Positions 50,388 through 61,897 of a stretch of DNA of 64,000 nucleotides are shown piece by piece (position 1 is the first letter of the stretch; each line of letters starts with the position of its first letter). Source of the DNA: Spirochaetota bacterium. GTDB lineage: Bacteria > Spirochaetota > Spirochaetia > Treponematales > Rectinemataceae. The translations under genes were made by a program, and so were the position numbers. Location of the stretch: assembly GCA_026398595.1 (NCBI GenBank), contig JAPLSO010000058.1, positions 36,227 to 100,226 of the forward strand, in the 5' to 3' direction. The notes under the pieces are model-generated. The model ran no database searches and was not told the DNA's origin. It saw nothing but the letters and a program-made list of their open reading frames with translations.

Positions 50388-51688
50388 TGCCAGCACTAAG
50401 GCGTCTAGCCCTTTGCTTCCTGGCCGGGCTTTGCGCCACAACCGCGGGCTTCGCCCAGGAGGGCGGCTTCGGTTTCGGAGCCGAATCGGACCAGGCTCCC
50501 GCCCCCGCCCTGACCCTGAGGGGGACGGTGGGCGTCGGCTCGACGATCTATCTCGACAAACTGACAGTGCCCGGATTGATCGATCTCGGCAGCCTCGCTT
50601 CGGCCTCGCTCGACCTTTTGACCTCGGGAACGGTGGCCTCAGCCCAGCTTCGGCTCAAGCTTTCCAGGACACGTTTCGAGACCGATCCAGGTTCGGTCAT
50701 CGACGAGGCCAAGGTGGCCCTCTTCCTCGGCCCAGTGGACCTGGACGCCGGGCTCTTGAAACTCAACTGGGGCAGGGCCGAATCGGGCGGCCCCCTCGAC
50801 GTCCCCAACCCCCTCGACCTGCGGGATCTCTCGATCACGAATTCCCTCGAGAGAAAGCTGGCCGTGCCCATGATCCATTTCAGACTGTCGATTGGCCAGA
50901 ACTCGAGCGTCGAGGCCGTCTTCGAGCCCGGATTCAGGGGCGACGCGATCGCCCTGTCCGGGAAATGGATGCCGGCGGCGATCAAGACCCTGCTTGCAGG
51001 CGGCGCTGGCACAATAAGCACAGCAGCAGCCGATGTTGCGGCCGCCTGGACCCTCGACCATTCGCAGGGCGGCGTTCGGTTCACGACGATCCTCGGCGGG
51101 ATCGATCTCGGCGCCCAGTACCACTACGGTTATCTGCGCGAGCCGGTCATATACCATCTGATAACGGGTACGCCGACGGTGACGTACGTCCGGCGCCACC
51201 AAATCGGCCTCGACTTTGCCGCTGTCCTGGCTGGCTTCTCCCTGCGTGGCGAGGCGGCGGCCAACCTGACCGCCGATTTGGCCGGTAACGATTCGGCTGT
51301 CCCCAATCCTTCGCTGGCCTTCTCCTTCGGCTTCGACAGGAACCTCTTCGCCGACCTTGCCCTCGGCTTCCAGTACGAAGGCTCATTGAGGCTGGCGGAT
51401 GGCGGCGTCAGCCTACAAAACGACGTGGAATACGGCACATATCCCCTAGCCTCGACCTTGACGGGGAGCCTCTCCGAGACCCTCCTGAAAGGGGCTCTGA
51501 CCCTGAACTTCGCGGCTGACTGGGGCGTCGAGAACGGGGATTATCTTTTCAGGCCCAGCGCCGTGCTCAACTTCGGGGAGGGTGAGATGGGGCTGTACGG
51601 GGGATTCTACGGCGGTTCATCGTCGGGGAAGCTGGGACAGTATGCCGACGCGAGCTATCTGAAAGCGGGAATAACCTACAAATTCTGA
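50387..51688 (+). CDS. Predicted outer-membrane beta-barrel protein of unknown function
   Basis: Signal peptide (FLAGLCATTAGFAQ), alternating hydrophobic strands, terminal aromatic residue (AGITYKF*); 1-nt junction with upstream gene. Confidence 0.65.
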   Translation: MPALRRLALCFLAGLCATTAGFAQEGGFGFGAESDQAPAPALTLRGTVGVGSTIYLDKLTVPGLIDLGSLASASLDLLTSGTVASAQLRLKLSRTRFETDPGSVIDEAKVALFLGPVDLDAGLLKLNWGRAESGGPLDVPNPLDLRDLSITNSLERKLAVPMIHFRLSIGQNSSVEAVFEPGFRGDAIALSGKWMPAAIKTLLAGGAGTISTAAADVAAAWTLDHSQGGVRFTTILGGIDLGAQYHYGYLREPVIYHLITGTPTVTYVRRHQIGLDFAAVLAGFSLRGEAAANLTADLAGNDSAVPNPSLAFSFGFDRNLFADLALGFQYEGSLRLADGGVSLQNDVEYGTYPLASTLTGSLSETLLKGALTLNFAADWGVENGDYLFRPSAVLNFGEGEMGLYGGFYGGSSSGKLGQYADASYLKAGITYKF

Positions 51689-51790
51689 CCCGCGGCGCGG
51701 CTCAGGCCGCGAGCGGCCTGACGAGCTATGCATGCATGGACGGCGTCCCGCCCGCGAACCGGCGGCAGGGTCGAGGGCGTGGCGTCTGCT

Positions 51791-52858
51791 TCAGAGCCTT
51801 ACATTCTTGTCCTCGCCCATCCCATAGAGACCGGAGACATTTACGAGCTCGCCCGAAGGCGAGCGGAGTCTGCCCTCGAAGCGGCCGAAGGGCCCTGCAT
51901 AGTCTATCTCGGCTATGCCGAGGTTCAGGGCTATGTCGTGGGAAACCTCGGGCGTGAAGACGAGATCGACCGTCCCCTCCGTGTCCTGGATGTTCCAGGG
52001 CGATTCGCGGCCGAAAGGCCGTGTGATTTTGACCGGGGCGAGGGGATAAATATCACGGCCTATCCAAAGCCTGTTCTCGTTGTATCTAGCCTGATCCCCC
52101 ACCTGGTTGTCCGTGAGATTGAAACCTATCCGTCTTCCGCCTCGGTCGAAGCCGAAACCCGTCACCCAATCGTAGTGAAGCCGGTAAGGATAATAGCCCT
52201 TGTGGTCATCGAGGATGGCGCTTGCCGTAGAGGGTATAAAGCTATGGGCGAGGTCCCCAGCCGACAGCGTTCCTGAAGCGGGCATGAGGACCTTCGTGGA
52301 GTACATGGCCCGGTTGGACGCGAAAGGGAGGCAGACCGAGAAAGGCGAGGCCCCACCATGGGAGAAATCGAAATTAAGATCGAGGGCGATCGCCTCGCCC
52401 GGGTTCCCGGCCGATGACGATCCGGCTTTCAGACTGAGGCGTCTGCCTTCGGAATCGAGGCTGATCTCAAGGTGGATGCCTCCTGAGTCCACCTTTGTAG
52501 CGCCTGACCCGAGACTCGAGGGTAGGCCGAATCTGCTCCCTAGGAACATCTTCCTGAACCCGCGTTTCTGGCCTTTCTTCCTTTCCCAGATGTCGAGCGA
52601 GACCATGCTGATGAACTTGGCGTCGTAGAGAACACAGCAGAGAAAGCAGTCCTCGTCGCCGGCCTGGATCGCGCGCCATTCCTTCAGCCGAAGGCGCTGT
52701 ATGAAGCGGGGGATAGGGTAATGGTAGGGCCTTTCGGCATCGAGGAGGTTGGCCGAGCCGGGGATGCCATTCCAGGAACCGAAAGAGATTTTACCCTTGG
52801 TGACCAGGAAAGAAGGAGCCGTGGACCTGGCGCCGGATTCTGTGATTGCTGATTCCAT
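51791..52858 (-). CDS. DUF2804 family protein
   Basis: DLNFDFSHGG..., GFGFDRGGRRIGFNLTDNQVGDQARYNENRLWIG, GRLRSPSGELVNVSGLYGMGEDKNVRL; ORF opens at 52993, start uncertain. Confidence 0.7.
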   Translation of the reverse strand: MESAITESGARSTAPSFLVTKGKISFGSWNGIPGSANLLDAERPYHYPIPRFIQRLRLKEWRAIQAGDEDCFLCCVLYDAKFISMVSLDIWERKKGQKRGFRKMFLGSRFGLPSSLGSGATKVDSGGIHLEISLDSEGRRLSLKAGSSSAGNPGEAIALDLNFDFSHGGASPFSVCLPFASNRAMYSTKVLMPASGTLSAGDLAHSFIPSTASAILDDHKGYYPYRLHYDWVTGFGFDRGGRRIGFNLTDNQVGDQARYNENRLWIGRDIYPLAPVKITRPFGRESPWNIQDTEGTVDLVFTPEVSHDIALNLGIAEIDYAGPFGRFEGRLRSPSGELVNVSGLYGMGEDKNVRL

Positions 52859-52913
52859 AGCGGCGGCCGCGCCGCCGTCTTTGTGTTTCACTCGACCGCT
52901 ATGCGTGAGGAAC

Positions 52914-53798
52914 TCACTCGTGGCCTCCCGCATACAGCTTGTAGAGCACCTGGGTGCCGAGATCGCCCAGACCCTTGGATTCCAAGGTCGCAAAAAGCCG
53001 CTCGGCGAGGGCGAGGAGGGGTAGGTCAGCCCCGAGGCGCCTGGCCGAATCGAGGGCTATTCCCAGGTCCTTGCGGAAATGCTTGACGTAGAAGCCGGGA
53101 GAGAAGTCCTCCGAGAGGATCTTCTGGCCGTTGTTGGTCAGCTGCCAGGAGCCCGCCGAGCCAGAGCTTATGGAAACCAGTACCTTGGATGGATCGAGCC
53201 CGGCTTTTTCCGCGTAGATGATGGACTCCACGGCGCCAAGGAGGCTGCCAGCAATGGCGATCTGGTTGGCCATCTTCGTGTGCTGGCCGGCGCCTGGTCC
53301 GCCCTGGAGGATGATTGTCTTGCCCATGGCCTCGAACAGCGGCCTGATTTGTTCGAAGACTTCAGAGTCGCCGCCTGCCATGATGGTGAGTGTGGCGTTC
53401 TTGGCGCCGAGGTCGCCGCCGGATACGGGAGCGTCCAGGGCTCGAATGCCCCGCGCCGCGGCGGTTTTATAGATCCTGGCGGCCAGATCGGGGCTCGATG
53501 TGGACATGTCGATGAGGATCGTCCCAGGCCTGGCGTTCTCGATGAGGCCTCCGGGGCCGAAATAAAGCCCTTCGACCTCGGCGGGATAGCCGACCATCGT
53601 GATGACAACCGCGCAGCTTGAGGCGACGTGTGCCGCCGACTCCCGCCAGACCGCGCCCGTCTCGAGGAGCATTGCTGCCTTGACCGGGCTTCGTGTATTG
53701 ACGAGAAGCTTGTATCCCGCGGCGAGGAGATGGGAAGCCATGGAGCCTCCCATGACACCCAGCCCGATGAAACCGATGGTATCGATGTGTTTGTCCAC
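52914..53798 (-). CDS. NAD(P)-dependent beta-hydroxyacid dehydrogenase (3-hydroxyisobutyrate dehydrogenase-like)
   Basis: IGFIGLGVMGGSMASHLLAAGYKL, LDAPVSGGDLGAKNATLTIMAGG, GPGAGQHTKMANQIAIAG. Confidence 0.92.
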   Translation of the reverse strand: MDKHIDTIGFIGLGVMGGSMASHLLAAGYKLLVNTRSPVKAAMLLETGAVWRESAAHVASSCAVVITMVGYPAEVEGLYFGPGGLIENARPGTILIDMSTSSPDLAARIYKTAAARGIRALDAPVSGGDLGAKNATLTIMAGGDSEVFEQIRPLFEAMGKTIILQGGPGAGQHTKMANQIAIAGSLLGAVESIIYAEKAGLDPSKVLVSISSGSAGSWQLTNNGQKILSEDFSPGFYVKHFRKDLGIALDSARRLGADLPLLALAERLFATLESKGLGDLGTQVLYKLYAGGHE

Positions 53799-53957
53799 TC
53801 TTGTCCTCCGTATCTATTCACTGTAGTCCTAGAGAGCGGTTAACGCAAGGAAAAGCTTTTTGGGTTCCGTCGGGCATGTCTTGCCCGGCGCTCGTTGAAC
53901 GGCGGGCCGGCCTCCCCTATACTGAAGCCCAGGCCGGGAAGGCCGAAGGCGGAAGCT

Positions 53958-55187
53958 ATGGACGGATACATCGGGGCAGGCCGGGAAGCATATAGGCGGG
54001 AAAGGGAGCACTTCCTCGTTGGGATCATGTCGGGCACGTCGCTGGACGGGATCGACGCTGTCCTCACGAGGATCGAGACGGCAGCGGATGGAGGGATCGC
54101 CGCCGTCGAACTCGTCGGCCAGTCCTCTCTGTCCTATACGTCCCAGCTCAAAAAGATCCTCCTTGCCCTCTGCTCACCTTCCGAGGCTCGGATCGATGAC
54201 CTCGTCTACGCCCATTTTGGACTTTCGGAGTGGTATGTCGAAGCCGTACATGCCCTCCTTGCCGCGACCAAGTGTCCGGCCGAAAAAATCGCAGCTCTCT
54301 GTCTCCACGGCCAGACGGTCTGGCACGCTCCCCAGACCCGGCTCTTCCCAGCCCCGGACGGCGGAACCGTCGCCGTCAAAGGCACCCTCCAGATAGGCGC
54401 GGCCCCCGTTCTCACTGAGCGCCTCGGTATCCCCGTCATTTTCGATTTCCGTTCGAGGGACATGGCTGCGGGAGGCGAGGGAGCACCCCTGGCGCCCTGC
54501 GTGGACGCCCTCCTCTTTGGAAGCCCCGTCAAGGGCAGGATCGTGCAGAACATCGGGGGCATCGGCAACGCTACCGTCGTGCCCGCAGGATCAATGCGCG
54601 AGGGCGTCTTCGCCTTCGACACGGGACCCGGCAACATGATCATCGACGAACTCGCGCGGAGGGACTCCAGCGGGGCCCTGCAGTATGACGAGGACGGTCG
54701 CCGCGGCCGCGCAGGCAGGGTGGACGAGGCTTTCGTGTCGAGCCTGGCCGCCGACCCTTGGTTTTCGGTTCCGCCTCCCAAGAGCACTGGCCGCGAGGTC
54801 TACGGCTCTGCCTTCGTAGACAGGTTCGTCGCCGAAGGCAGGCGCCGAGGCCTTGCGCCCGACGACCTCATCGCGACAGCCACCGCCTTCGCGGCAGAGA
54901 CGATAGCGGCCTCTTACCGCGATTTCATCTATTCCCGGACGCGGATCGACGAGGTGGTAGCTGGCGGTGGCGGGGCCCTGAACTCCTTCCTGATGGATCA
55001 GCTGCAAGAACGTCTGGCTGCGGGAGTCAGCCTCCTCACGACAGCCGACCTCGGCGTGCCCGAACTCGCCCGCGAGGCTATTGCCTTTGCCGTCCTCGGC
55101 CACGAGGCACTGATGGGCAGGCCTGGCAACCTCCCCGAGGTGACGGGCGCCTCGCGGGAAGTGATACTGGGCAACATGACGCTCTAG
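53958..55187 (+). CDS. anmK: Anhydro-N-acetylmuramic acid kinase
   Basis: FLVGIMSGTSLDGIDAVLTRIE, CLHGQTVWHAP, QNIGGIGNATVVP, FDTGPGNMIIDELA; ORF opens at 53895. Confidence 0.93.
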   Translation: MDGYIGAGREAYRREREHFLVGIMSGTSLDGIDAVLTRIETAADGGIAAVELVGQSSLSYTSQLKKILLALCSPSEARIDDLVYAHFGLSEWYVEAVHALLAATKCPAEKIAALCLHGQTVWHAPQTRLFPAPDGGTVAVKGTLQIGAAPVLTERLGIPVIFDFRSRDMAAGGEGAPLAPCVDALLFGSPVKGRIVQNIGGIGNATVVPAGSMREGVFAFDTGPGNMIIDELARRDSSGALQYDEDGRRGRAGRVDEAFVSSLAADPWFSVPPPKSTGREVYGSAFVDRFVAEGRRRGLAPDDLIATATAFAAETIAASYRDFIYSRTRIDEVVAGGGGALNSFLMDQLQERLAAGVSLLTTADLGVPELAREAIAFAVLGHEALMGRPGNLPEVTGASREVILGNMTL

Positions 55188-55294
55188 AACTGGATACGAC
55201 GTCTTCAAGGACGGTATACTGATCAGCATAAGCCCGGAAAACCGCCGGCGCCGCCAAGGCGTCCCGGGACGAAACCCAACCGCAAGGAGCCCCG

Positions 55295-55795
55295 ATGCCC
55301 AACCCCAAAGTCCAATTTATTACAAGCCTCGGCGAACTGACCATCGAAGTCTTCGAGGACAAGACCCCCGTAACGACGGCTAACTTCCTTGACTATGTAA
55401 AATCCGGATTCTACGATGGGACGATCTTCCACCGGGTCATCCCCGGCTTCGTCGCCCAGGGCGGAGGTTTCGTGCCGGGCATGGACCAGAAGAAGACCAA
55501 ATCCTCTATCGTCAACGAGGCCTCCAAGGGGCCCGGCAACTCACGTGGAACCCTCTCAATGGCCCGCACCCCCCATCCAGACTCGGCGACCAGCCAATTC
55601 TTCATCAGCTTCGTGGACAACCGGAGCCTCGATTACCGCGGCCCAGGACCGGGAGCCGGCTACTGCGTCTTCGGAAAGGTGACCGAAGGCATGGAAGTCG
55701 TGGATGCCATGGCTGCCGTCCCTACCGGCCGCCTTCCACCCCACACCGATGTTCCCAAGGACGACATCGTCCTCATTTCCGCGAAAATTCTTTGA
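55295..55795 (+). CDS. Peptidyl-prolyl cis-trans isomerase, cyclophilin type
   Basis: ANFLDYVKSGFYDGTIFHRVIPGFVAQGGGF, GTLSMARTPHPDSATSQFFISFVDN. Confidence 0.95.
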   Translation: MPNPKVQFITSLGELTIEVFEDKTPVTTANFLDYVKSGFYDGTIFHRVIPGFVAQGGGFVPGMDQKKTKSSIVNEASKGPGNSRGTLSMARTPHPDSATSQFFISFVDNRSLDYRGPGPGAGYCVFGKVTEGMEVVDAMAAVPTGRLPPHTDVPKDDIVLISAKIL

Positions 55796-55958
55796 ATTCG
55801 GGCCGGAAGGACCTCATGCGCCGATTCCAGTCACTTTACGCTTGCCCTCGGCGGCCTTTGCTATATACTGCAAATACCAGGGCGGCGCCGCCTTTTCAGG
55901 TCGCGCTACCCCCAGCAAGCGCCGTCCTTTCGGATGGCCCTACAGCAAGGAGGCATCC

Positions 55959-57470
55959 ATGAAGAAATTCACTATCCTCATTCTGGTGGTAATGCTGTTC
56001 ACGCTGACAGCACCCCAGGTCTTCGCTGCCGGCGAGGACAAGACCTTCACTATCGGCGTCGACCAGGAAGTGGTTGGCCTCGATCCGAACATTGTCACCT
56101 CGTTTTCCTCGCATCGGCGCATCGACCTTCTCTACAACAAGCTCGTCCGCCACAACGACAACCTGGAGATCGTGCCCGACCTTGCCGAGGACATAGACAT
56201 CCCCGACAACGTCACCTATATCTTCAACCTCCGCAAGGGCGTCAAGTTCCACGACGGGACCGAACTCACGGCCGACGATGTCGTCTTTACCCTCAACAGG
56301 ATCCTCGACACCAAGACGGCATCGCCCGGCAGGTCTTACCTGACCACGATCAAGTCCATCGAGAAGGTTTCGGCCTACAGCGTCAAGGTCGTCCTAACGG
56401 CGCCCCTGGCCTCCTTCCTGGAAGGGCTGACCTCCAACAACTGCGCCATCGTCTCCAAGGCTGCCGTCGAAAAGTACGGCAACCTCCAGAAGAACGAGGT
56501 CGGAACCGGCCCCTTCATGCTCAAGGAATGGGTGGCCGACAACTCCATGACCCTCGTCAAGAACCCCTCTTACTATGAAAAGGGAGCACCCTGGTTCGAC
56601 AAGGTCATCTTCAGGATCATCCCCGAGCAGGCTTCCCTCCTCGCCGGCGTCAAGTCCGGAACCCTGGACTTCGCCACCATCAACGACGGCTCGACGATCA
56701 CCCTGGCCAAGCGCGACACGAACCTCGTCGTCATGCAGAAGGCCGGCGTCAACGTCCGCACCTTCGGCTTCAACGTGACCCACAAGCCCTTCGACGACGA
56801 ACGCGTCCGCCAGGCGATCTCCCTCGGAATCGACAGGACCGAAGTTGTGACCGTGGCCAGCATGGGCATGGGCCAGGCCACCGGTCCCGTCCCCGTATCC
56901 GCCACACAGTGGGCTCTGCCCCTTTCCAAGATCCCCTTCTCCACACCCGATGTCGCCAAGGCCAAGGCTCTTCTCGCCCAGGCCGGCTACCCCAACGGCT
57001 TCACCTTCAAGATCGTGACCGCCAACTCCTACGAGGGCGGACTCGCCGAGGCCCAGGTCATCCAGGACCAGCTCAAGAAGATCGGCGTCAACGCCGAGCT
57101 CGAGGTCGTCGAATGGGGCGTCTATGTCGACCGCTGGGTCAAGCGCACCTTCGACGCCATGGTCGAGCTCCGCGGCGGTTCGGCCGAGCCCGACCGCTTC
57201 CTCTATCGCATGATCCACTCCACCGGCGGCGTCAACAACTTCATGTTCAAGGACGCCGACGTCGACGCCCTTCTCGACAAGGGAAGATCCCTGACCAAGG
57301 TTTCCGACCGCAAGCCCGTCTACGACCAGCTCCAGATCGTCCTCGCCACCAAGGCGCCGATCATCTTCTTGTATTGCCCCTATGAGACCCAGGTCCTTTC
57401 CAAGGACGTGAAGGGCTTCAAGGTTGTCGGCGACGGCAGTCTCTACTACGTCACCTACGCCCAGAAATAA
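55959..57470 (+). CDS. ABC transporter substrate-binding protein (peptide, family 5)
   Basis: ORF track starts at 55704, but ATG 55959 follows AAGGAGG and gives a signal peptide (MKKFTILILVVMLFTLTAPQVFA); YIFNLRKGVKFHDGTELTADDVVFTLNRIL. Confidence 0.93.
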   Translation: MKKFTILILVVMLFTLTAPQVFAAGEDKTFTIGVDQEVVGLDPNIVTSFSSHRRIDLLYNKLVRHNDNLEIVPDLAEDIDIPDNVTYIFNLRKGVKFHDGTELTADDVVFTLNRILDTKTASPGRSYLTTIKSIEKVSAYSVKVVLTAPLASFLEGLTSNNCAIVSKAAVEKYGNLQKNEVGTGPFMLKEWVADNSMTLVKNPSYYEKGAPWFDKVIFRIIPEQASLLAGVKSGTLDFATINDGSTITLAKRDTNLVVMQKAGVNVRTFGFNVTHKPFDDERVRQAISLGIDRTEVVTVASMGMGQATGPVPVSATQWALPLSKIPFSTPDVAKAKALLAQAGYPNGFTFKIVTANSYEGGLAEAQVIQDQLKKIGVNAELEVVEWGVYVDRWVKRTFDAMVELRGGSAEPDRFLYRMIHSTGGVNNFMFKDADVDALLDKGRSLTKVSDRKPVYDQLQIVLATKAPIIFLYCPYETQVLSKDVKGFKVVGDGSLYYVTYAQK

Positions 57471-57500
57471 TCAGGGCTGCATCGCTTAAAAAAACGCTGA

Positions 57501-57540
57501 CGGAGAATCGCCGGGAGACCGGCGGTTCTCCGCTTCTTTA
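57501..57540 (+). terminator. Stem-loop between substrate-binding protein and permease genes
   Basis: CGGAGAAtCGCCGG-GAGA-CCGGCGgTTCTCCG followed by CTTCTTT. Confidence 0.6.
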
Positions 57541-57563
57541 GAAATCGGATTTCGGGGATTTCC

Positions 57564-58526
57564 ATGGGACGATATATAATCAAGCGCCTTCTCTCCCTTA
57601 TACCCGTCCTTCTGGGCGTCTCTATCATCGTATTTTTTCTCGTCCGCCTCATCCCGGGATCGGCCCTCGAGATGTTCCTGGGCACCCAGGTGGAGACCAC
57701 GCCCGAACAGATGGTCGAGCTGAAACGCATCTTCGGCGAGGACAAGTCCATACCCGTCCTCTACGTCGAGTGGCTGGGCAGGGTCGTCCAGGGCGACTTC
57801 GGCTACTCACTGAGGACCTCGCGGTCCATACTCCCCGACATTCTCCAGCGTCTTCCGCTGAGTCTCGAGATAACCTTCTTCGCCCTCGTCCTCGCCCTTG
57901 CCATAGGCATACCCCTCGGCATAATCTCGGCCCTCAAGCAGAACCCTGTCACCGACGTTCTTATCCGGGTGACAGGCCTTTTCGGCCTCTCCTTACCCCA
58001 GTTCTGGCTCGCCTCTCTCATGGTGATAGCCTTCTCGGGCTTCAAGGGCTGGATACCCATGGGCAACTACATTCCCTTCTTCCAGAACCCCCTGGTCAAC
58101 CTCAAAATGCTGTTTCTCCCCTCCCTGTCCATCGGCATAGGCCTTGCCGCCGTCATCATGCGCTACACCCGCAACTCCATGCTCGAGGTTATGCAGATGG
58201 ACTATGTGAGGACGGCCAAGGCCAAGGGACTCAAGAAGCGCGTCGTCGTCGTACGCCACGCCCTGCGCAACGCCATCCTCCCCGTCATCACCGTGGCGGG
58301 CTTCAACACCGGCTACCTCCTCGGCGGCGCCATCGTCATCGAGGAAGTCTTCGCCCTCCCCGGCATGGGCAGGCTTGCCCTCTACGCCATCTACCAGCGG
58401 GACTACCCTCTCATCCAGGGCATCGTCCTCCTCATCGCCGCCATGTTTGTCCTCGTCAATCTCGTCACGGACCTGATTTACGCCGCTATCGACCCCAGGA
58501 TACGGCTCGACGAGGGGGGAAAGTAG
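57564..58526 (+). CDS. ABC transporter permease (DppB/OppB-like)
   Basis: MGRYIIKRLLSLIPVLLGVSIIVFFLVRLIPG; MDYVRTAKAKGLKKRVVVVRHALRNAILPVITV EAA loop. Confidence 0.94.
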   Translation: MGRYIIKRLLSLIPVLLGVSIIVFFLVRLIPGSALEMFLGTQVETTPEQMVELKRIFGEDKSIPVLYVEWLGRVVQGDFGYSLRTSRSILPDILQRLPLSLEITFFALVLALAIGIPLGIISALKQNPVTDVLIRVTGLFGLSLPQFWLASLMVIAFSGFKGWIPMGNYIPFFQNPLVNLKMLFLPSLSIGIGLAAVIMRYTRNSMLEVMQMDYVRTAKAKGLKKRVVVVRHALRNAILPVITVAGFNTGYLLGGAIVIEEVFALPGMGRLALYAIYQRDYPLIQGIVLLIAAMFVLVNLVTDLIYAAIDPRIRLDEGGK

Positions 58527-58527
58527 C

Positions 58528-59364
58528 ATGGCTGGGACCAGACTCAAGAAAAACATCATCGCCCTGACCGGGCTTGGAATAATCGCCTTCTACCTGCTGA
58601 TCATCGTCGTGGCGAACTTTTGGCTGCCCTACGACCCCGTGAAGATGAACGCTGCCCACCTCCTCGAGCCCCCTTCCCTCGCCTCGGGCCACCTTTTCGG
58701 CACCGACGAGTTCGGGCGCGACATTCTCTCCCGCATCATGCAGGGATGTTCAGTTTCGTTGATAATTTCCATAAGCGCCACTTTGATAGGCGCCGTCATC
58801 GGTACCTTCATGGGCATCTGGGCCGGCTTCCTGGGCGGCCGCTGGGATCACTGGATCATGAGGGTCGCCGACGTCCTCTTTTCATTTCCCTCGCTGTTAT
58901 TAGCCATCTTCGTCATGGGCATCCTGGGCGAAAAGACCTACAACGTCGTCATCGCGATAGGCATCGTCTACATACCCCAGTTCGCGAGAATCTCGAGAGG
59001 GGCCATACTGACCATCAAGGGCAGCGAATTCGTGCGCGCCGTCTTCTCGAACGGAGCGAAGAAGTCCTACGTCCTTTTCAGGCATCTGTTGCCTAACATC
59101 ATGATGCCCCTTATCGTCCAGATATCCCTCTCCCTTTCCGTGGCCATCCTCCTCGAATCGGCCCTCTCCTTCCTGGGCCTGGGCATCCAGCCCCCCTATC
59201 CCTCCTGGGGCAACATGCTCGCGAGCGCCCGCAAGTTTATGTTGCTAGCTCCCTGGACGGCCATCTATCCGGGTGTTGCGATTTCCTTCCTCGTCCTGGG
59301 CTTCAACCTCCTGGGCGACGGCCTGCGCGATATCCTCGACCCGCGCCTGAAGAACGTGAAGTAG
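58528..59364 (+). CDS. ABC transporter permease (DppC/OppC-like)
   Basis: [69 protein letters not shown]. Confidence 0.94.
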   Translation: MAGTRLKKNIIALTGLGIIAFYLLIIVVANFWLPYDPVKMNAAHLLEPPSLASGHLFGTDEFGRDILSRIMQGCSVSLIISISATLIGAVIGTFMGIWAGFLGGRWDHWIMRVADVLFSFPSLLLAIFVMGILGEKTYNVVIAIGIVYIPQFARISRGAILTIKGSEFVRAVFSNGAKKSYVLFRHLLPNIMMPLIVQISLSLSVAILLESALSFLGLGIQPPYPSWGNMLASARKFMLLAPWTAIYPGVAISFLVLGFNLLGDGLRDILDPRLKNVK

Positions 59365-59374
59365 GGGGCGGTCG

Positions 59375-60369
59375 ATGAAAACCTTAGGCGAAACCATCCT
59401 GAGCGTCCGCAACCTCTCCACCGTCTTCGACACCGAGTACGGCGTCGTCAAGGCCGTCGACGGGGTCTCCTTCGATCTGAGGCGGGGCGAGACCCTCGGC
59501 ATCGTGGGCGAGTCGGGTTCGGGAAAGTCCGTCACCAACCTCTCCCTCCTGAGGCTTGTGCCCGAGCCCCCCGGACGCATCGCCTCGGGCGAGATCCTCT
59601 TCAAGGGCCGAAACCTCCTCGAGGGCGATGAGGAGGACATGCGACTCGTTCGGGGAAGCAACATCTCCATGATCTTCCAGGACCCCATGACCTCGCTTAA
59701 CCCACTTCTGCGGGTGTCCCTCCAGATAGCGGAGGCGCTCCAGCTCCACCATGGCCTCGACAGGAAGGCGGCGGAGAGGAAGGCCGTGGAGCTCCTTACG
59801 TCGATCGGTATCCCCGACGCCGAAACCCGGGCCTACGAGTACCCCCACCAGTACTCGGGCGGTATGCGCCAGCGCGCCATGATAGCCATGGCCATCTCCT
59901 GCGGCCCCGACATCCTCATCGCCGACGAGCCCACCACGGCCCTCGACGTGACCATCCAGGCCCAGATCCTCGAGCTCATCAAGAGCCTCTCGGCCGAGAA
60001 GACCATGTCGGTGATAATGATCACCCACGACCTGGGCGTCGTGGCTGGCATCTGCGACACCATCTGCGTCATGTACGCGGGGCGCATCGTGGAGAAGGCC
60101 CCCGTGGATGAACTTTTCGCCGACCCCAGGCATCCCTACACGCGAGGCCTTTTGGATTCCGTCCCCCGCGTCGACCTCGCGGGCGGAAGGCGCCGGCTGT
60201 ACTCCATCCCCGGCTCTCCCCCCGACCTGGTCGACCTCCCTCCCGGCTGCCCTTTCAGGCCAAGATGCGACAAGGCCATGGAGATCTGCGGCCAGAAAGC
60301 CCCCCCCGAGGTCGGGTTCGAGGATCGCACCGTCGTCTGCTGGCTCCACGCCCAGGAAGGGAAGATTTC

Positions 60370-60373
<4 letters not shown>
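59375..60373 (+). CDS. Peptide ABC transporter ATP-binding protein (DppD/OppD-like)
   Basis: [20 protein letters not shown] Walker [16 protein letters not shown] signature; [19 protein letters not shown] Walker B; CPFRPRC C-terminal motif. Confidence 0.95.
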
Positions 60374-61407
<1,034 letters not shown>

Positions 61408-61423
61408 CCCAAGGAGGCCGGGG

Positions 61424-61897
61424 ATGATCAAGGTCCGCGACGCGCTTCCCGCCGACTTAACCGCCTGCGCGGCCATAGCCGCCGATTCCGAGATAGGCCG
61501 CCGTTACGGCTTTGAAGCCTCACCGCTTGAGGCGAAGATGGCTGTCTCCCAAGCCTCCGGCGCCATCATCATCGTGGCCGAACGGGACGAATCCTCAGGC
61601 GGCGGCATATCGGGCTTCGCCTGGGTCGACCCGAAAGGGGCCTTCGGCTCCTCCCCCTATCTCAAGCTCATCGCCGTGGGCGCCACCATGCGATCCTCGG
61701 GCGTCGGCGCGGCCCTTCTCGCCGAATTCGAAAAAAGGACAGTCGGAAAAGGCAGGCTCTGGACCCTATTGGTTTCTGATTTTAACACACGCGCCATCGC
61801 CTTCTACGAGCGACATGGCTACCAGACTGTCGGTCGCATACCGAACTTCGCGGTCAGCGGCGTTACCGAGATCCTCATGATCAAGGCGCGGACATGA
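61424..61897 (+). CDS. GNAT family N-acetyltransferase
   Basis: IKVRDALPADLTACAAIA, LKLIAVGATMRSSGVGAALLAEFEKRT, NTRAIAFYERHGYQTVGRIPNF; ATG 61424 after AAGGAGG. Confidence 0.88.
   Translation: MIKVRDALPADLTACAAIAADSEIGRRYGFEASPLEAKMAVSQASGAIIIVAERDESSGGGISGFAWVDPKGAFGSSPYLKLIAVGATMRSSGVGAALLAEFEKRTVGKGRLWTLLVSDFNTRAIAFYERHGYQTVGRIPNFAVSGVTEILMIKART

Noticed and set aside
55538-55553. CACGTG-containing sequence (CAACTCACGTGGAACC) as a third parS
   Set aside because: Only about 10 of 16 positions match; within cyclophilin coding sequence; consistent with chance.
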